Shown: positions 10,921 to 21,829, numbered from the stretch's first letter. The stretch is 64,000 nt of DNA from Liopterus haemorrhoidalis (GCA_963971575.1 OZ020613.1:45812739-45876738), one strand, 5' to 3'. Notes: a model not told the origin generated them from the sequence alone. Made by a program: numbers and translations.

Positions 10921-11289
10921 CTGGCAAGAGAAAAGCGAAACTAGTTATAAGAATGAGATATGGCCTTGGCGAAGCATTACCCATTTCTTTCAAAACTGAA
11001 ATTTAAATAAGTATTCATTCTGAAATCTGAGTGTTTATTAGATAAGTGTTTGAAAATTATGGGAGAAAAATAAAGTAACGTGCACCTATAAACTAGATAA
11101 TTAGGTTAGGTTTAGTTAGCAAAAATTTAGGACAGAAAAAGCCGATACTTAATAGACGTATATAAACGGGTACCCATAAGGAATTCTTACCTGATTTCAA
11201 TGAGATTTATAGTATACATATTTTAAAAAAACATTATCTTCATAAAATGGGAGTCAGTCAAAAAATAGCAGTTATATTCAGACTTAGAA
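10921..11289. repeat. MITE centre fragment, otherwise unassigned
   Basis: 11075-11150 repeats the centre of the 1671-2510 MITE (GTGCACCTATAAACTAGATA followed by AATTAGGTTAGGTTTAGTTA). The rest shows nothing recognisable. Confidence 0.6.
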
Positions 11290-11600
11290 AAATATAAATT
11301 ACTTAATTATGAATCTTTACAAAACAGAAGATACCAGACCGATATGATATTTCTTTTTAAAATAGTCAATAATTTAATCGATTCCCGAGTATTTATTTCA
11401 AATATCAACATTTTAGCTCTCGTTAAGTCTACCAGATCAAGCGCACTTTTTAAATTACCAAAATGTCACACTAACTGTTACAAAAACTCACCTATTAACA
11501 GACTTATGTCAACTTACAACAATAATTTTCTACATTTAGACTTATTTAGCTTATCCTTGCAACAATTTAAACAAAATATATCCAATATTTTGTTTCTAAG
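11290..11600 (+). pseudogene. C-terminal piece of a LINE ORF2
   Basis: Reading from about 11305 gives LLNYESLQNRRYQTDMIFLF and then KIVNNLIDSR, INRLMSTYNNNFLHLDLFSL. The same order (ERR..SDMIFLYKIVNN, S..VRLSSTYNNIFGHIDLF) is seen in the independent fragment at 53401-53943. This is the post-RT C-terminal region of a Jockey/CR1-type element. The upstream RT is absent. Confidence 0.75.
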
Positions 11601-11733
11601 TAACATACGTATTGAAGTTTTTTTAATCTTTAATTTTATTGTTATTAATCTAAATGAATGTGTACAAATATGTAAAAAAAATTGTAAGATATGTAGCACA
11701 ATTATAATAATTCGTGGAAACCAGTTATCTATT

Positions 11734-11761
11734 GGTGTCTTTGCAAACCCGCAAAGACACC
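11734..11761. other. Perfect 11-bp hairpin
   Basis: GGTGTCTTTGC, a 6-base loop AAACCC, then GCAAAGACACC. It lies exactly between the LINE fragment and the start of readable Copia sequence and may mark the recombination or insertion junction. Confidence 0.7.
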
Positions 11762-12518
11762 ACTAGAACCAAATTGCAAACTACAAAAGGAAAATAAAAC
11801 ACCCGACACAAAATATCCTTATCAAAATCTCATTGGGTCATTGATGTATTTGTCAGTAACAACAAGACCCGACATAACTTTTGCAGTAAATTACCTGAGT
11901 CAATTTAACACGTCATATCAAAAAGAACATTGGGTAGCAACTAAACATATCCTAAGATACCTACGTGGAACAAAAGACTACAAACTGCGATTTGATAAAA
12001 ACAAGGAAGGCCTAGTTGACTATGCAGATGCAGATTGGGGCTCCTGTATACACGATCGTCGATCGTACACCGGTTTTATCTTTTTCTTTTCAGGGTCACC
12101 TATAAGCTGGGAATCGAGGAAACAGCGAACTGTTGCCTTGTCCAGTACAGAGGCAGAATATATGGCTCTGACAGAAGCTTCCAAAGAAGCTATATTCCTG
12201 CAGAACACTTTAAAGGAATTAAACGTTATTGAAAAGAAAACGAAGATATTTTCGGATAATGTTGGTGCTGGTCTCTTGGTAAAAAACAATACTTTTCATT
12301 CAAGAACCAAGCACATCGACATACGACATCACTTCGTGAGGCAGTCTTACGAAGAAGGTAGAGTGGACGTAGACTACATCTCAACAAGTCAAATGACAGC
12401 TGACATTTTGACTAAAAGTCTGCAACCAGTGAAACACGAACGTTGTGTGAAAGAACTGCGGTTGTCATTGAAAATGTCATACTTGACAAATAAAACTGAC
12501 TGTGACAGACCCGATTGA
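11762..12518 (+). pseudogene. Copia retrotransposon pol 3' end (RT end and RNase H)
   Basis: The open frame starts upstream of the first Met, at about 11765, and runs to a stop near 12518. It shows the Copia blocks in order: YPYQNLIGSLMYLSVTTRPD (end of RT), HWVATKHILRYLRGTKDYKL, then RNase H with the DADWGSC acidic site, SYTGFIFFFSGSPISWESRK, ALSSTEAEYMALTEASKEAI and SRTKHIDIRHHFVR, ending TADILTKSLQP. Length and order are normal for the RNase H domain, and this stretch has no internal stop. Gag, protease, integrase and most of RT are missing, so the copy is a 5'-truncated 3' end. A polypurine tract and LTR follow directly. Confidence 0.92.
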
Positions 12519-12635
12519 CACTGACAGATATACTCCATTGAGGGAGGGTGTTGTGACGACACCGTCAATCAATGGAGTATCCATGATGATAGAGTTGTCA
12601 ATATTATGAATATATGTTAATGTTTTAATAAAAAC

Positions 12636-15053
12636 TAAAAATAATATAAATAATGAAAAACAAGCGTGGGAAGATATAAATAAGGCCAGAGAGAAAAAGA
12701 TAGGAATTAGCAAGAAGATAACTATGGGGAGTTGGAGGAAACACTTTATGGAATTATTGGAGGGAAGTGAAGGCAGAAGGGAAGAACCCGATGAGGAACA
12801 AAGGGTATGGGAAGCAAGGGAGGAAGATAAAGCTGCAGAGAAAGGAAGAAGAGAGGAGGAGAAGGAAGAAGAACCAGCAGAGGAGGAAGTCTGGAGCGTA
12901 ATTAAGAGCCTGAAGAAGGGAAAAGCGGCAGGACCTGATAAAATAAAGAATGAAGCATGGATATATGGAGGAGAGAAAGTGGCGGAAAAGATGACAGAAA
13001 TAATCCGAGGCGTGTGGAAGGGAGAAGGATACCCAGAAGACTGGAGGGAAGGATTAATAATTCCCATCCACAAAAAAGGAAGCAGGAATAGCGCAGGTAA
13101 TTACAGAGGAGTAACCCTGTTGAGCACGGGTACAAAGTGTATGCGACAGTGCTCAATAAGAGGCTAGTGGAGGAAATAGAGGATAAAGAAATATTAGAGG
13201 AGACGCAGTCAGGTTTTAGGAAGGGAAGGGGGGCGATAGATAACATATACACGATAAACCACATAGTGGCCGAGAGAATAAAGAGGAAAAGAGGGAAGGT
13301 GTATATGGTATTTATCGACCTTAAGGCTGCCTTTGACAAATTGGACAGGCAAGAATTGTGGAAAGTATTGGAAAGAAGGGGTGTAAGGGAAGAAATGATA
13401 AATAGGATTAAAAAAATATACGAGGAGACGAGGTGCAAGGTGAAGGTGGGAGAAGAAGAGTCCGAAAGCTTTTGGGTTAATAAGGGGGTGAGACAGGGCT
13501 GTCCGTTGAGCCCAACATTATTTAATGTATACGTAGCGGACCTGGAAGATACAATGAGGAAGGGGCAAGTCGGAGGAGTGGTGGTGGGAAGGAAGAAGTA
13601 TTGGACAATGGGATACGCAGATGATCTGACTCTGATGGCAGAGAATGAGCAGGGACTAAAGAGGATGATGGGCAGAGCGGACAAGTACTTCAGAAGAAAA
13701 AAACTGGAGGTAAATAGAGATAAAACGAAGGTGATGGTGTTTGGAAACGGGGGAGGAAAGAGAAAGAATATAAGATGGGAATGGTCAGGGACAGAAATTG
13801 AAGAGGTAAAAAGTCTGAAGTACCTCGGATATGTTCTAACGAGGAACAACAGAGCAGAGCAGCATGTTAGAGAGAGGGTGAAGAAGGCAAGAATGGTTAT
13901 GGGGAAGCTATGGAGCATAGGAGAGAGGAGGTTTGACGACGATATCAGGTGGAGGATGAAATTGTTTGACGGGATAGTGAAGAGTATCCTCATGTACGGA
14001 GTAGAGATCTGGGGATGGAAAGAATGGGAGATAGTAGAAAGGGTACAAGAGGGATACATGAGATGGATTATGGGATTAGACAGAACGACACCAGGATATA
14101 TAGTGAGAGAGGAAATGAAGAGGGAAAAGCTGAGAGTGGGTGCCGGGGCGAGGGCGGCGAAGTATGAGGAGAAAATCAGAAGAGACGAAAGAAGGAAAAT
14201 ATTAAGAGAATGCTGGGAAGAAAGACTGAGGGAAGAACAAAAGGGTAAACTGTCGGAATGGGGAGAAACAAGGAAAGAGTACTATTGGAGATGTGGGATG
14301 GACATAAGGGAAGCTGAGCGAAAGAGAAATGGAGGAAGAAACATAGTAGAAGAATTGAGGAGGAGAGACAAGGAGGTACAGGAGCAGGAAAGAACAGTAA
14401 GAATAGAAAATTTCAGGAATGTGAAAAGGTATAGAGAGATAAGGACGGTAGGAATACCTAAATATTTGAAAGGAAGGAGAGGAAAGGCAGGGGGCAGAGT
14501 TAGAAGGATTGCCAGATTAAGATGCGGAAATGAAGAACGGAGTAATAGGTATTGGGCAAAAACAGAGGATAGGCTATGCAGAATGTGTAGGGAGGAGAAA
14601 GAATCCTTGGAACACCTAACAAGAAGATGTGGAAAGCTGACAAAATGGGAGGGAGATATAAAGGAGCTGTTGAGTGAAGAAGGAAAAGGAGAAAGGTGGG
14701 TGAGAGTACTCGAGGAAAGAAGGAAGGAATGCGGTGAGGTAAGACAGAACTGAGAACAGGAAGGAAGAGAGAGGTAAAGGAAGAGGAAAGAAAAGAGGGA
14801 AGAAAAGCGAAGAAAGAGCGGAAGAAAAACTGGAGTCAAGAAGGAACGAGACCGGAGACGGAAGCCGAAAAGAGAATAGGAAGAAAGAGAGGAACACCGG
14901 AGGAAGAATGTAGAAGAAGAAGAAGAAAGAAGTCATAAAATGTAAAAAATGTACTATAATATTATTATTTTATTTTATTTTATTATGATTTTTTTAAATG
15001 TATTGGTTAAAACCCTAAACGCCGAAAGGCCTAGGGTAAATAAAGAATTTATA
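12636..15053 (+). mobile_element. 5'-truncated LINE with 11-bp target duplication
   Basis: A purine-rich insertion of 2.4 kb flanked by TTAATAAAAAC at 12625-12635 and 15054-15064. It carries the RT ORF below, a GA-rich 3' UTR and an A/T-rich 3' end after the conserved-looking AAACCCTAAACGCCGAAAGG. The 5' end is in the middle of the coding region, as expected for incomplete reverse transcription. Confidence 0.8.
12660..14753 (+). pseudogene. LINE reverse transcriptase ORF2, one frameshift
   Basis: Frame open from the 5' truncation point. A charged linker (EEKEEEPAEEEVWSVIKSLK) precedes the RT blocks KGKAAGPDKIKNEAW, WREGLIIPIHKKGSRNSAGN and YRGVTLLS. At about 13127 one base is missing (AGC ACG then G-G TAC) and the frame shifts. 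The second part (13137-14753) has QSGFRKGRGAIDNI, FIDLKAAFDKLD, GVRQGCPLSPTLFNVYVADL, the catalytic GYADDLTLMAEN, and near the C-terminus a CCHC knuckle CRMCREEKESLEHLTRRC. The endonuclease domain is absent. Strong GA bias on the coding strand gives long C/T-rich shadow frames on the other strand. Apart from the frameshift the RT looks complete, so it is relatively young. Confidence 0.9.
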
Positions 15054-15151
15054 TTAATAAAAACATAGTTTTTATGTAGTGCTATTACAAAATATAGATA
15101 TACGTTAAAAGTATTGTGTGTAGTTATTACATAACCACGTTTTGTTACAAT

Positions 15152-15524
15152 ATCTACTGTTGCCTTTCCCTTATTGTCGCCATTTGAAAGGTGTAAAATT
15201 AAAGTATATTTTGATATCCTTGTAAAGCTGATTTATTATACTTTCAAGAAAAGAAAATTAAAGTACCGATTCTCTATGCTAGATAAAAATCTGAAACAAT
15301 TTCTGCTGAAACCGGAAGTGATGCAGAATTCTTATTATAATCCTTAAGTGGACCTTTTTGTCTAGTTTAACTTTTCACCTGAAAATTTTTTTGTATCTCT
15401 TAAAATAAAAGAGTTATTCGAGGTGCGGCGTTTCAAACAAACACCCTGTGTATACACAATGTAACAAATTACAAATATAATAATAATAATTTAAAAAGTA
15501 AAAACAATGATGAATTACAAAAAG
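15152..15524. other. No feature recognised
   Basis: AT-rich spacer between the Copia LTR end and the next LINE fragment. Confidence 0.5.
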
Positions 15525-15655
15525 ACTAATTGTGTACAGCCCAATGTTGGGCATAGGCCTCCCCCATCTCGTGCCATTTCTTTCTTTCTTGTGCAGTTCT
15601 TGCACTCAACTGACATTGATTTTTATGTCATCGCCCCAGCGTTTTTGGGTTATCA
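15525..15655 (-). pseudogene. LINE ORF2 C-terminal tail
   Basis: On the minus strand QKRWGDDIKINVS is followed, after a frameshift, by AQERKKWHEMGEAYAQHWAV and a stop. This is the familiar (R..W.DD... AQDR..W..MGEAY.QQW) tail of insect non-LTR retrotransposon proteins. Only the tail remains. Confidence 0.8.
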
Positions 15656-15804
15656 ATAAATTGGACATTATGTAAAACCGACTTTATCACAATAAGAATA
15701 TCGGTTGTCCGTATAAGTATTTTATTCCACAGCTAACATTTTTATCGTTTCTCAAAGGATTTCATAAATGAATAACAAACTATATAATTTATGCAAATGT
15801 TTCA

Positions 15805-16688
15805 TTATATTTTTATACAGCAAGCTGATTTCTTACTTTTATGCGTCCCTTCATGCAGTGTAAGACGCTCCACTCTTGCAGAATGTTTGCGTTTATGCCA
15901 ATTAAGAGATGATAAGTGTGAATAGGTTACGTGACACTGTTCACATTTGTATGGCTTCTCGCCAGAATGTTTTCGTTTGTGACCTATTAGAGATGATAAA
16001 TGTGAATATGCTTTCTTACACTGATCACATTTGTATGGCTTTTCGCCAGAATGTAATCGTTTATGACCAGTGAAAGATGATGAGTGTGAAAATGTTTTAT
16101 TACATTGTTCACATTTGAATGGTTTCTGTCTAATAAGTTGTATCGTCTGCGATAATACCTTATTAGATGGTTCATATTTGTATGGTATATCTTCAGAATG
16201 TGTTTGTTTGTGTATAGTCAGATTAGATGAATCTGAAAATGCTTTATTACACAGATCACATTTGTATGGTTTCTCTCCAGAATGTATTCGTTTGTGTCTT
16301 ATGAGATTAGATGAATCTGAAAATGCTTTATTACAATGTTCACATTTAAATGCTTTGTCTCTAGAATGTATTCGTTTGTGACTAATGAGATATGATGATT
16401 GTGCAAATGCTTTATTACACTGATCACAAATGAATGGTTTCTCTCCAGAATGTATTCGTTTGTGTCTAATAAGACGTGATGGGCGCGCAAATGCTTTATT
16501 ACAGTGCTCACATTTGAATCGCTTCTCATCAGTATGTACTGCTTTACGAGCACCAAGATCTCGACTTTGAGCAAATGTTTCACATTTATGGAATGTATCT
16601 ACCGTTTGTGTTGTACTTGTCTGTTCAAACTTATTAAGGGACACTGGCACCCAACTCTCATCTAGATTAGTGGAAGATATTTCGCTAT
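15805..16688 (-). CDS. C2H2 zinc-finger exon, gene D (last exon)
   Basis: Terminal exon of zinc-finger gene D. The acceptor TTTGTTTACAG is followed by AT AGC GAA, so the exon enters in phase 1 (the codon's first base comes from the previous exon). After a short linker (SSTNLDESWVPVSLNKFEQT) and a degenerate finger come intact C2H2 fingers: CEHCNKAFARPSRLIRHKRI-H, CDQCNKAFAQSSYLISHKRI-H, CEHCNKAFSDSSNLIRHKRI-H and CDLCNKAFSDSSNLTIHKQT-H. A finger that has lost its cysteines follows (YKYEPSNKVLSQTIQLIRQ), then three more. The linkers are mostly HSGEKP[F/Y]. The C-terminus (THKSKKSACCIKI) looks like a natural end. Predicted role: nuclear sequence-specific DNA binding, target unknown. The likely upstream exons are 21629-21790, 23419-23580, 25252-25377 and 25507-25635. 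Of the four finger exons this is the one with the most intact end. Confidence 0.88.
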
Positions 16689-17020
16689 CTGTAAACAAAT
16701 AAATAACACAGCTCAACAAGGTTTTACTCACATGTATGAAAACAATAATTTTTAGTTAACTCCAATACCCTGATTCTAAATCTGAACTCAAAAATTTTCT
16801 ATGAGATCACAATTTTTATTTATTCATTAAACAAATTTAAACGTAATTATTTGAATTTTGGCGTTCGTGACTGCAAACAGAGGGTATAATTGGAAAGGGT
16901 AAGGTACGGGGTATCGGATTGTTTTCGGTTTACTTGTGACCTTGTAGTATTTCAATCGCAGTTTGGACGTAACACAAGTGCGAAAAGTAGTGTACAATAG
17001 CTTAGTGTTTTATAATTACA

Positions 17021-17740
17021 ATGAACGGACACCATCGTGGCTGTATTAATTTACCAGACAAGTTTTGTTATGTGGGTGGAATTTACAACAAAAACACAAC
17101 GTAGAATCATAACACATGTAGTAAAATAAGTCTGTTAAAATTATTTTGGCTGCCATGTTGGAGACCAATATAAAACTTGGGCGCCACATTTATGTTGTAT
17201 ATTGTGCTATGTAAATTTAGTTCAGTGGTTGAGGAGAAAGAAAAATACTATGCCATTTACCGTACCAATGATATGGTGTGAACCTACAAATCATTCTACA
17301 GACTGTTACTTTTGTATGACAAAAATTTCTCGATTCTCAATAAAAAATAAAAATAAAATTGAATATTCTGGCATTCCTTCTGTTATGAAACTAGTTTTAA
17401 ATGGGACTGACATATCAGTTCCTAAACCACCTTCTGATTGAGAACAGTTTTTAAAATTTATTTGATAAAATTGTAGAAGAGCACATAGTAGGTCCATCGA
17501 CTTCTTCCGATCCGGATTACGACTTTCGAAGCAGTACCGAACCACATCTCATAACTTAAACTGAACTAAATGATTTAGTGCGAGATTAAAATTAAAATTT
17601 AAAGTGACGAGCAAGGTGAAATTTTCACCAGGATACAAGTATATTTGAATATCGTTACCAGAGAAGGTGGGATTCAACCATGATGGGAGACTAGTGCTGG
17701 TTTTTGCAGAGGGAAAATGATACCGTTCATAGAAGAAAAA
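17021..17740 (+). pseudogene. Degenerate copy of an uncharacterised insect ORF family
   Basis: ATG at 17021 gives a short open stretch (HHRGCINLPDKFCYVGGIYN), broken by stops and shifts. From about 17135 codons read YFGC.VGDQYKTWAPHLCC, and 17202-17441 reads LVQWLRRKKNTMPFTVPMIW, CEPTNHSTDCYFC and ends VPKPPSD. After a frameshift DKIVEEHIVGPSTSSDPDYD follows. From memory this matches an uncharacterised, highly repeated arthropod/cnidarian protein type with MPF..PM.WREP..H..DCYFC. I do not know its function. Cysteine spacing suggests zinc binding. At least three lesions make it a pseudogene. Confidence 0.55.
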
Positions 17741-17849
17741 AATAACTTTTTTATCTTAATTTTTTTTTTCCATGATTTATATTTTGTCAAAGTTTTTCAG
17801 TATTTTTACACAATAAAAATTTATTTTCATTAATACAGCTGTATAAAAA

Positions 17850-18040
17850 ACCAATATCTACAAACTCAAAACGCTGCAAAACAAAATTCTAAGAATATCA
17901 ATAAACGCCCCATGGTTCATTCGGAACGATCAACTTCGCCAGGAATTAAATATACCAACTATTTAACGATTTATTAGAAAAGTAATAAAACGTTTTATAA
18001 ACAATATGAAAACATTGGCCAAAAAGGTATACACATTGCA
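17850..18040 (+). pseudogene. Jockey-type ORF2 C-terminal fragment
   Basis: LQTLQNKILRISINAPWFIR followed by NDQLRQELNIPTI is the classic post-RT block (LK.LQNK.LR...NAPW.VRN..L..DLNIPT) of Jockey elements. A stop follows IPTI but RFIRKVIKRFINNMK continues in frame. Plus-strand remnant only. Confidence 0.85.
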
Positions 18041-18336
18041 CTGAAAAGACAGCTCCCTCAAGACAGAGCAACAATGATAGTGACAGTGACGTGACTTAAT
18101 TAGGGATTAAATATTAACATAGAAACCTAAAACTATACATAAAACTGACATAAGTGCTACATTATAAGTTACATTTTAAGTATTATTATGATAGTTAAGT
18201 TTGTCCCACGTTATTAAGCTAGTTTCTTTTACTTGTCATCACTGCTGTAAATATCATTTATTTTTGTTGAACCAGCAATAAATAGATTAAAAACAAATTT
18301 TTTTTGAATAATTTGTTGATAAGCGTATAATATATA

Positions 18337-19184
18337 TTAGGTCGTCAAGGATGAAATGTGTAGAAAAAAAGGCAAAGTTGGTTGATAACTTACAAATATA
18401 AGGAATTATTTTATTGATCAAAGTATGCACCCATATTGTCTATACACTTTTGCCATTAAGCGGCAGGTTGTTAAGGCCGGTGGTATAAAACCCTGGCGGA
18501 CGAGAGTCAATTAATTCCTTGGAGGCTAGTTTTACAGCATTATCGGAATTAAACTGTTTTCCTATTAAAAAGTTGTTCAAATTGCGGAAGAAGTGGTAGT
18601 CAGTGGGGGCTAGGTTTGGGAGTATGGAGGATGATGAAGAAGTTCCAACTCCAATTCCTGTAGTTTTGCCACAGTTATTTGTGCAGTGTGTGGTCTAGCG
18701 CTATAATGCAATAAGATAGGAGTCGATCTGTTGACCAATCTAGGCTGTTTTTCTTTAAGTTTTTGAATTATTTCGTCCAGTTGGTTGCACTATATTTCTG
18801 CTGTGATCGATGAGCCAGTTTTTTTTTTTTTTGTTTTTAAGTTACTTGTACCAAATTTGGCGAACCAATTTGATATTGTCTGCTGCGTAGTAACACTATT
18901 AATGTTTCGCGCGGGCTGCGATGCCGTAGTTCCACGTAAGAACTCATACTTCATAATATTGCGAATTTCCGACCGTTCCATTTTCAACAAAATTAATTTA
19001 AAAAAAAAAGTTTTTGATATATTTTAGAACATACAATGATTTCTTTAAACAGGCGAGATGTGTAACTTTCCAACAAAAAAACAAAAAAAAAAAACAGAAC
19101 GGTAAAATATTAAGCCAATGTCAAATAATAAGCTGTTAAAGTTGGCAATATTATTAACTACAAATTTCATCCTTGACGACCTGA
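18337..19184 (-). mobile_element. mariner element, internally deleted, copy 1
   Basis: 848 bp flanked by TA (18335-18336, 19185-19186). TIRs TTAGGTCGTCAAGGATGAAA and the complement of TTTCATCCTTGACGACCTGA. On the minus strand 18981-18790 encodes the N-terminal HTH: MERSEIRNIMKYEFLRGTTA, then TTQQTISNWFAKFGT. The opposite end (18440-18680) matches the C-terminal coding region seen intact in copy 2 (39539-40428). The catalytic centre is missing and the frame is broken, so it is not mobile on its own. Confidence 0.92.
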
Positions 19185-19186
19185 TA

Positions 19187-19478
19187 TTTCTTGAATGATT
19201 TACTTGTAACTAGCAGTATACCCTATATTTGTTATGATATTTATTATAATTATTCCGTGATTACTCCTGATCTATAAATCGTATCTATATAGGTCAGAGC
19301 ACTTTTTTACCTTTAATAAATGCTCTTGCCACCGAAGAAAATTTTATTCGTATAGTTTTAGGGGCTACGAAAAAGAATCAACAGCAAATTGAATGTTATA
19401 ATTGTCGTCGAAAAAAGAAAATAAAAAATCTGGGATATATATCCTCGGGAACATTTTTGTAGCAATATTAAACCCTAA
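19187..19478. other. No feature recognised
   Basis: Short AT-rich spacer between the mariner and the LINE. Confidence 0.5.
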
Positions 19479-20106
19479 TAATAATAATAATAATAATAAT
19501 ATTTATTTTATGCTAGACATCTTACGACGTTTAAATTTGTCAGTACATATATGATAATTGAATTAAACAAAAGTAGAAAAACATTTGAAAACATTGAAAA
19601 ATGAAAATAATTATGATAGATATTAAGTTAGTATCACTAACGTTAACCGTTGTGTTGGTCCCAAGAATGGGATTTTTAGTTGACGATGAAATTGTTTCGC
19701 TATTTTTAAGTGAGTTAGCTTTAGGGGCACTGTTGTGATTCGGTTTAGTCGTTTTGTGAACCACTGTGAAATTTTGAAGGCATTCCTTCATATGTTTCAT
19801 CTCACCTGCCATATTTACAACTGTTGAGGTAAGCTGATCCAGTTTATTAAAAATATTTTGTAGATTAAGCCCACAAATTTGAAAAGGACCATTTTGACCC
19901 TCTTCACTTTCATATAAAGTGACAGCGCATTCGTCGCACATCCATTTAATATTTTTTTGATAATTGGACACTGAATTGAATTTACGCTTATTTAGTTTAG
20001 CGCAAGTAATGTGGAATATATGTCCACATATCCCTGAACACTTTACACAATTATTATCACTAGATAAACACGAAATTTTGCAAATTTTACATATAACTTT
20101 CAAATC
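19479..20106 (-). mobile_element. Truncated LINE with PHD-finger ORF1
   Basis: On the minus strand 20103-19540 begins MKVICKICKISCLSSDNNCV and shows a C4HC3 PHD-type finger: CKIC, CVKC, CGHIFHITC, then WMCDEC. A predicted helical/coiled region follows (LQNIFNKLDQLTSTVVNMAG) and a Ser/Asn-rich tail. PHD plus coiled coil is the known N-terminal layout of ORF1 in several insect LINEs. The middle and ORF2 are missing, and the sequence runs directly into a 3' end with an (AAT)n tail at 19479-19502. A second, longer example lies at 30222-32142. Confidence 0.7.
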
Positions 20107-20219
20107 AACGACTTGATTCGTCGCTATCTTGATCTAAAAGTCCTTCATATATATATTGAATATGTATATCATTTATAGTTTCACCGCCATAGCATTTTAA
20201 TGTGATTAATGTAAAATTC

Positions 20220-20760
20220 TAAACTACATTTTTGTACATGTATATGGGTAACCTCTATCAGCAAAGACCAAGTCTATATCTCTCATTGGGCCTAAGAGAT
20301 ATTGTTGAATCAGTGAAATTGCATTTTGCCAATTTAGGGGTGAAATTATAAAAAAAAAAAACTCCAAAGATTTTAAAAAGACACTTACATGCCAAAATGG
20401 AATGTTATCTCAATAAACATAGGAAATGCGAAGCGTTCTACAATTGACCCCGAATGTAGATTTAAGGGTTGTTTAGGGCAAAATCCTGAATTTCGTTCAT
20501 AAATATTTGTAACCTTTACAAGCAAAAACTAAGTCGATATCTTATTGGTTCCAAGATATATTGAGGAATCCTTGAAATCATATTTCACCTCCTTAGAGGT
20601 CGAATTTAAAAAAATCTCTTGTTTGTGGGTGCTTACATCATGGAGAGAATATGCTTTCCGAATTTCATGACTATGTCCAAGGGAATTTTTATAGAATAAA
20701 AAATAGCAATTTACTCCTTTCGGGGTGCAATTAAAAAAATATGTTAAAAAGATATTTTAA
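20220..20760 (-). repeat. Two old satellite monomers, outside the main array
   Basis: Diverged copies, in opposite orientation, of the roughly 290-bp unit arrayed at 44020-45690. Shared pieces include GGGCAAAATCCTGAATTTCG, CAAGCAAAAACTAAGTCGAT, ATCTTATTGGTTCCAAGATA and GAGGAATCCTTGAAATCA. Each matches the reverse complement of the array unit with scattered differences. Confidence 0.7.
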
Positions 20761-21628
20761 GTTTTTAAGTTAACAGCTTTAATCCCGAAAAACTCCCTTA
20801 GAATGAGAATTTTGAAATGCTATATGGCCTCTGTTCGAATACTGGTTTTACTCTATTATCATACTAACTTTGGTTAAAATATGTCAAACTGTTTTTAAAA
20901 AGGATTCGTCAAAAGCAAAAATAAATAAACCAAAATAATAAAGTTCATAAATTTCGGCGAAATTAAAAAAAATATAATATAGATGTTGTCTCGTTCTACA
21001 TAGAGTAATCATAGTTTTGCTAAATGACTGAATAAAGATCAGTGCTGTTTACCGACAATATTTGAGCCGAACATTTCCGATGCCGCCCGAAGAGCCATTA
21101 TCTGAAAATAGTCATCCAATCAACTATTGAACGAAAATTCCTATCGCCTCACTGCATATTTAATAGATATTCCAATGGTATAATTAAAAACAAAATTATT
21201 AATTTCTCGGTTCTGGTGGAACTTTGTTGAGATTTTCGATTTTTATAGTTATGATGAAGGCATTTCCTACCTATATGCAAAATTTCAACTCGGTAGCATA
21301 TCTGAAAGTGGGTTAGAATTTTCAGACACACCCACAAATATTCAGTTTTATACATATAGATTAATATTTTGATAAATTTTTAACTTGCTGAATATAATGA
21401 AAAATTATCTCGTTTAAGTAAAACAAGGTTGCATTATCTCGGGCACATAAACATGCTATGTGCATGTTTATGTGAGTTGACATGGCTTCTATCCAGAGAC
21501 AAAGAATTATGAAGTACAGATGCATATACACACAGTCCATCCTGCACACGTACTCAGTAAATGTAATGGAAGAAAAACATTATTGGAAGCCTACAAATAA
21601 TTTAATAATATAAAAATTATGGACTGAC

Positions 21629-21790
21629 CTGTATCTTGTCTTGCTTCAATCTCTTCATATTCAAGGTCATCTTCATATTCAGGCTTTATGTCAATTTCCT
21701 CAGTGATGATAATATTAGTATTAGTTTGTAGTAACTTGGATATGTCGTCAGTAGATGGTGTACAATATTTCTGCTGGGCATGGCCGATCT
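21629..21790 (-). CDS. Type-3 acidic exon, gene D, proximal copy
   Basis: 162-bp coding exon bounded by TATATTTCAG on the 5' side and GATACAG|GTCAG on the 3' side, phase 1 at both ends. It encodes GHAQQKYCTPSTDDISKLLQ and then NTNIIITEEIDIKPEYEDD. The acidic sequence contains IKPE, which fits the psi-K-x-E sumoylation consensus. It matches the type-3 exons of genes B (50596-50754) and C (35842-36000), which differ by three bases in length. It encodes no fold I recognise. It probably acts as part of an N-terminal regulatory region of the zinc-finger protein, an inference from position. It is in the first half of the 1,790-bp duplication. Confidence 0.75.
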
Positions 21791-21829
21791 CTGAAATATA
21801 AATTTTCATAGTTACTATACCTCTATCTA

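Larger units (their letters stand above)
12536..15151 (+). mobile_element. Copia polypurine tract and 3' LTR, split by a LINE
   Basis: ATTGAGGGAGGG (12537-12548) is a typical polypurine tract. The LTR begins TGTTGTGACGACACC at 12549 and is readable to 12635. It is interrupted by the LINE at 12636-15053 and appears to resume at 15065, ending near GTTTTGTTACAATA (about 15151), which resembles the usual Copia end TTGTTACAACA. The LTR end is inferred, because there is no second LTR to align. Confidence 0.6.

Noticed and set aside
12902..14059. Long minus-strand frame of 385 codons rich in Ser, Leu, Phe and Pro
   Set aside because: It is the antisense shadow of the GA-rich LINE RT ORF at 12660-14753; no protein features.
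14282..14936. Minus-strand frames rich in Phe, Leu and Ser
   Set aside because: Antisense of the purine-rich LINE C-terminus and 3' UTR.
16299..16583. Minus-strand frames overlapping the finger exons (also 48794-49210, 57161-57877, 35147-35359)
   Set aside because: Alternative frames of repeated C2H2 sequence; they lack Cys/His order and repeat only because the fingers repeat.
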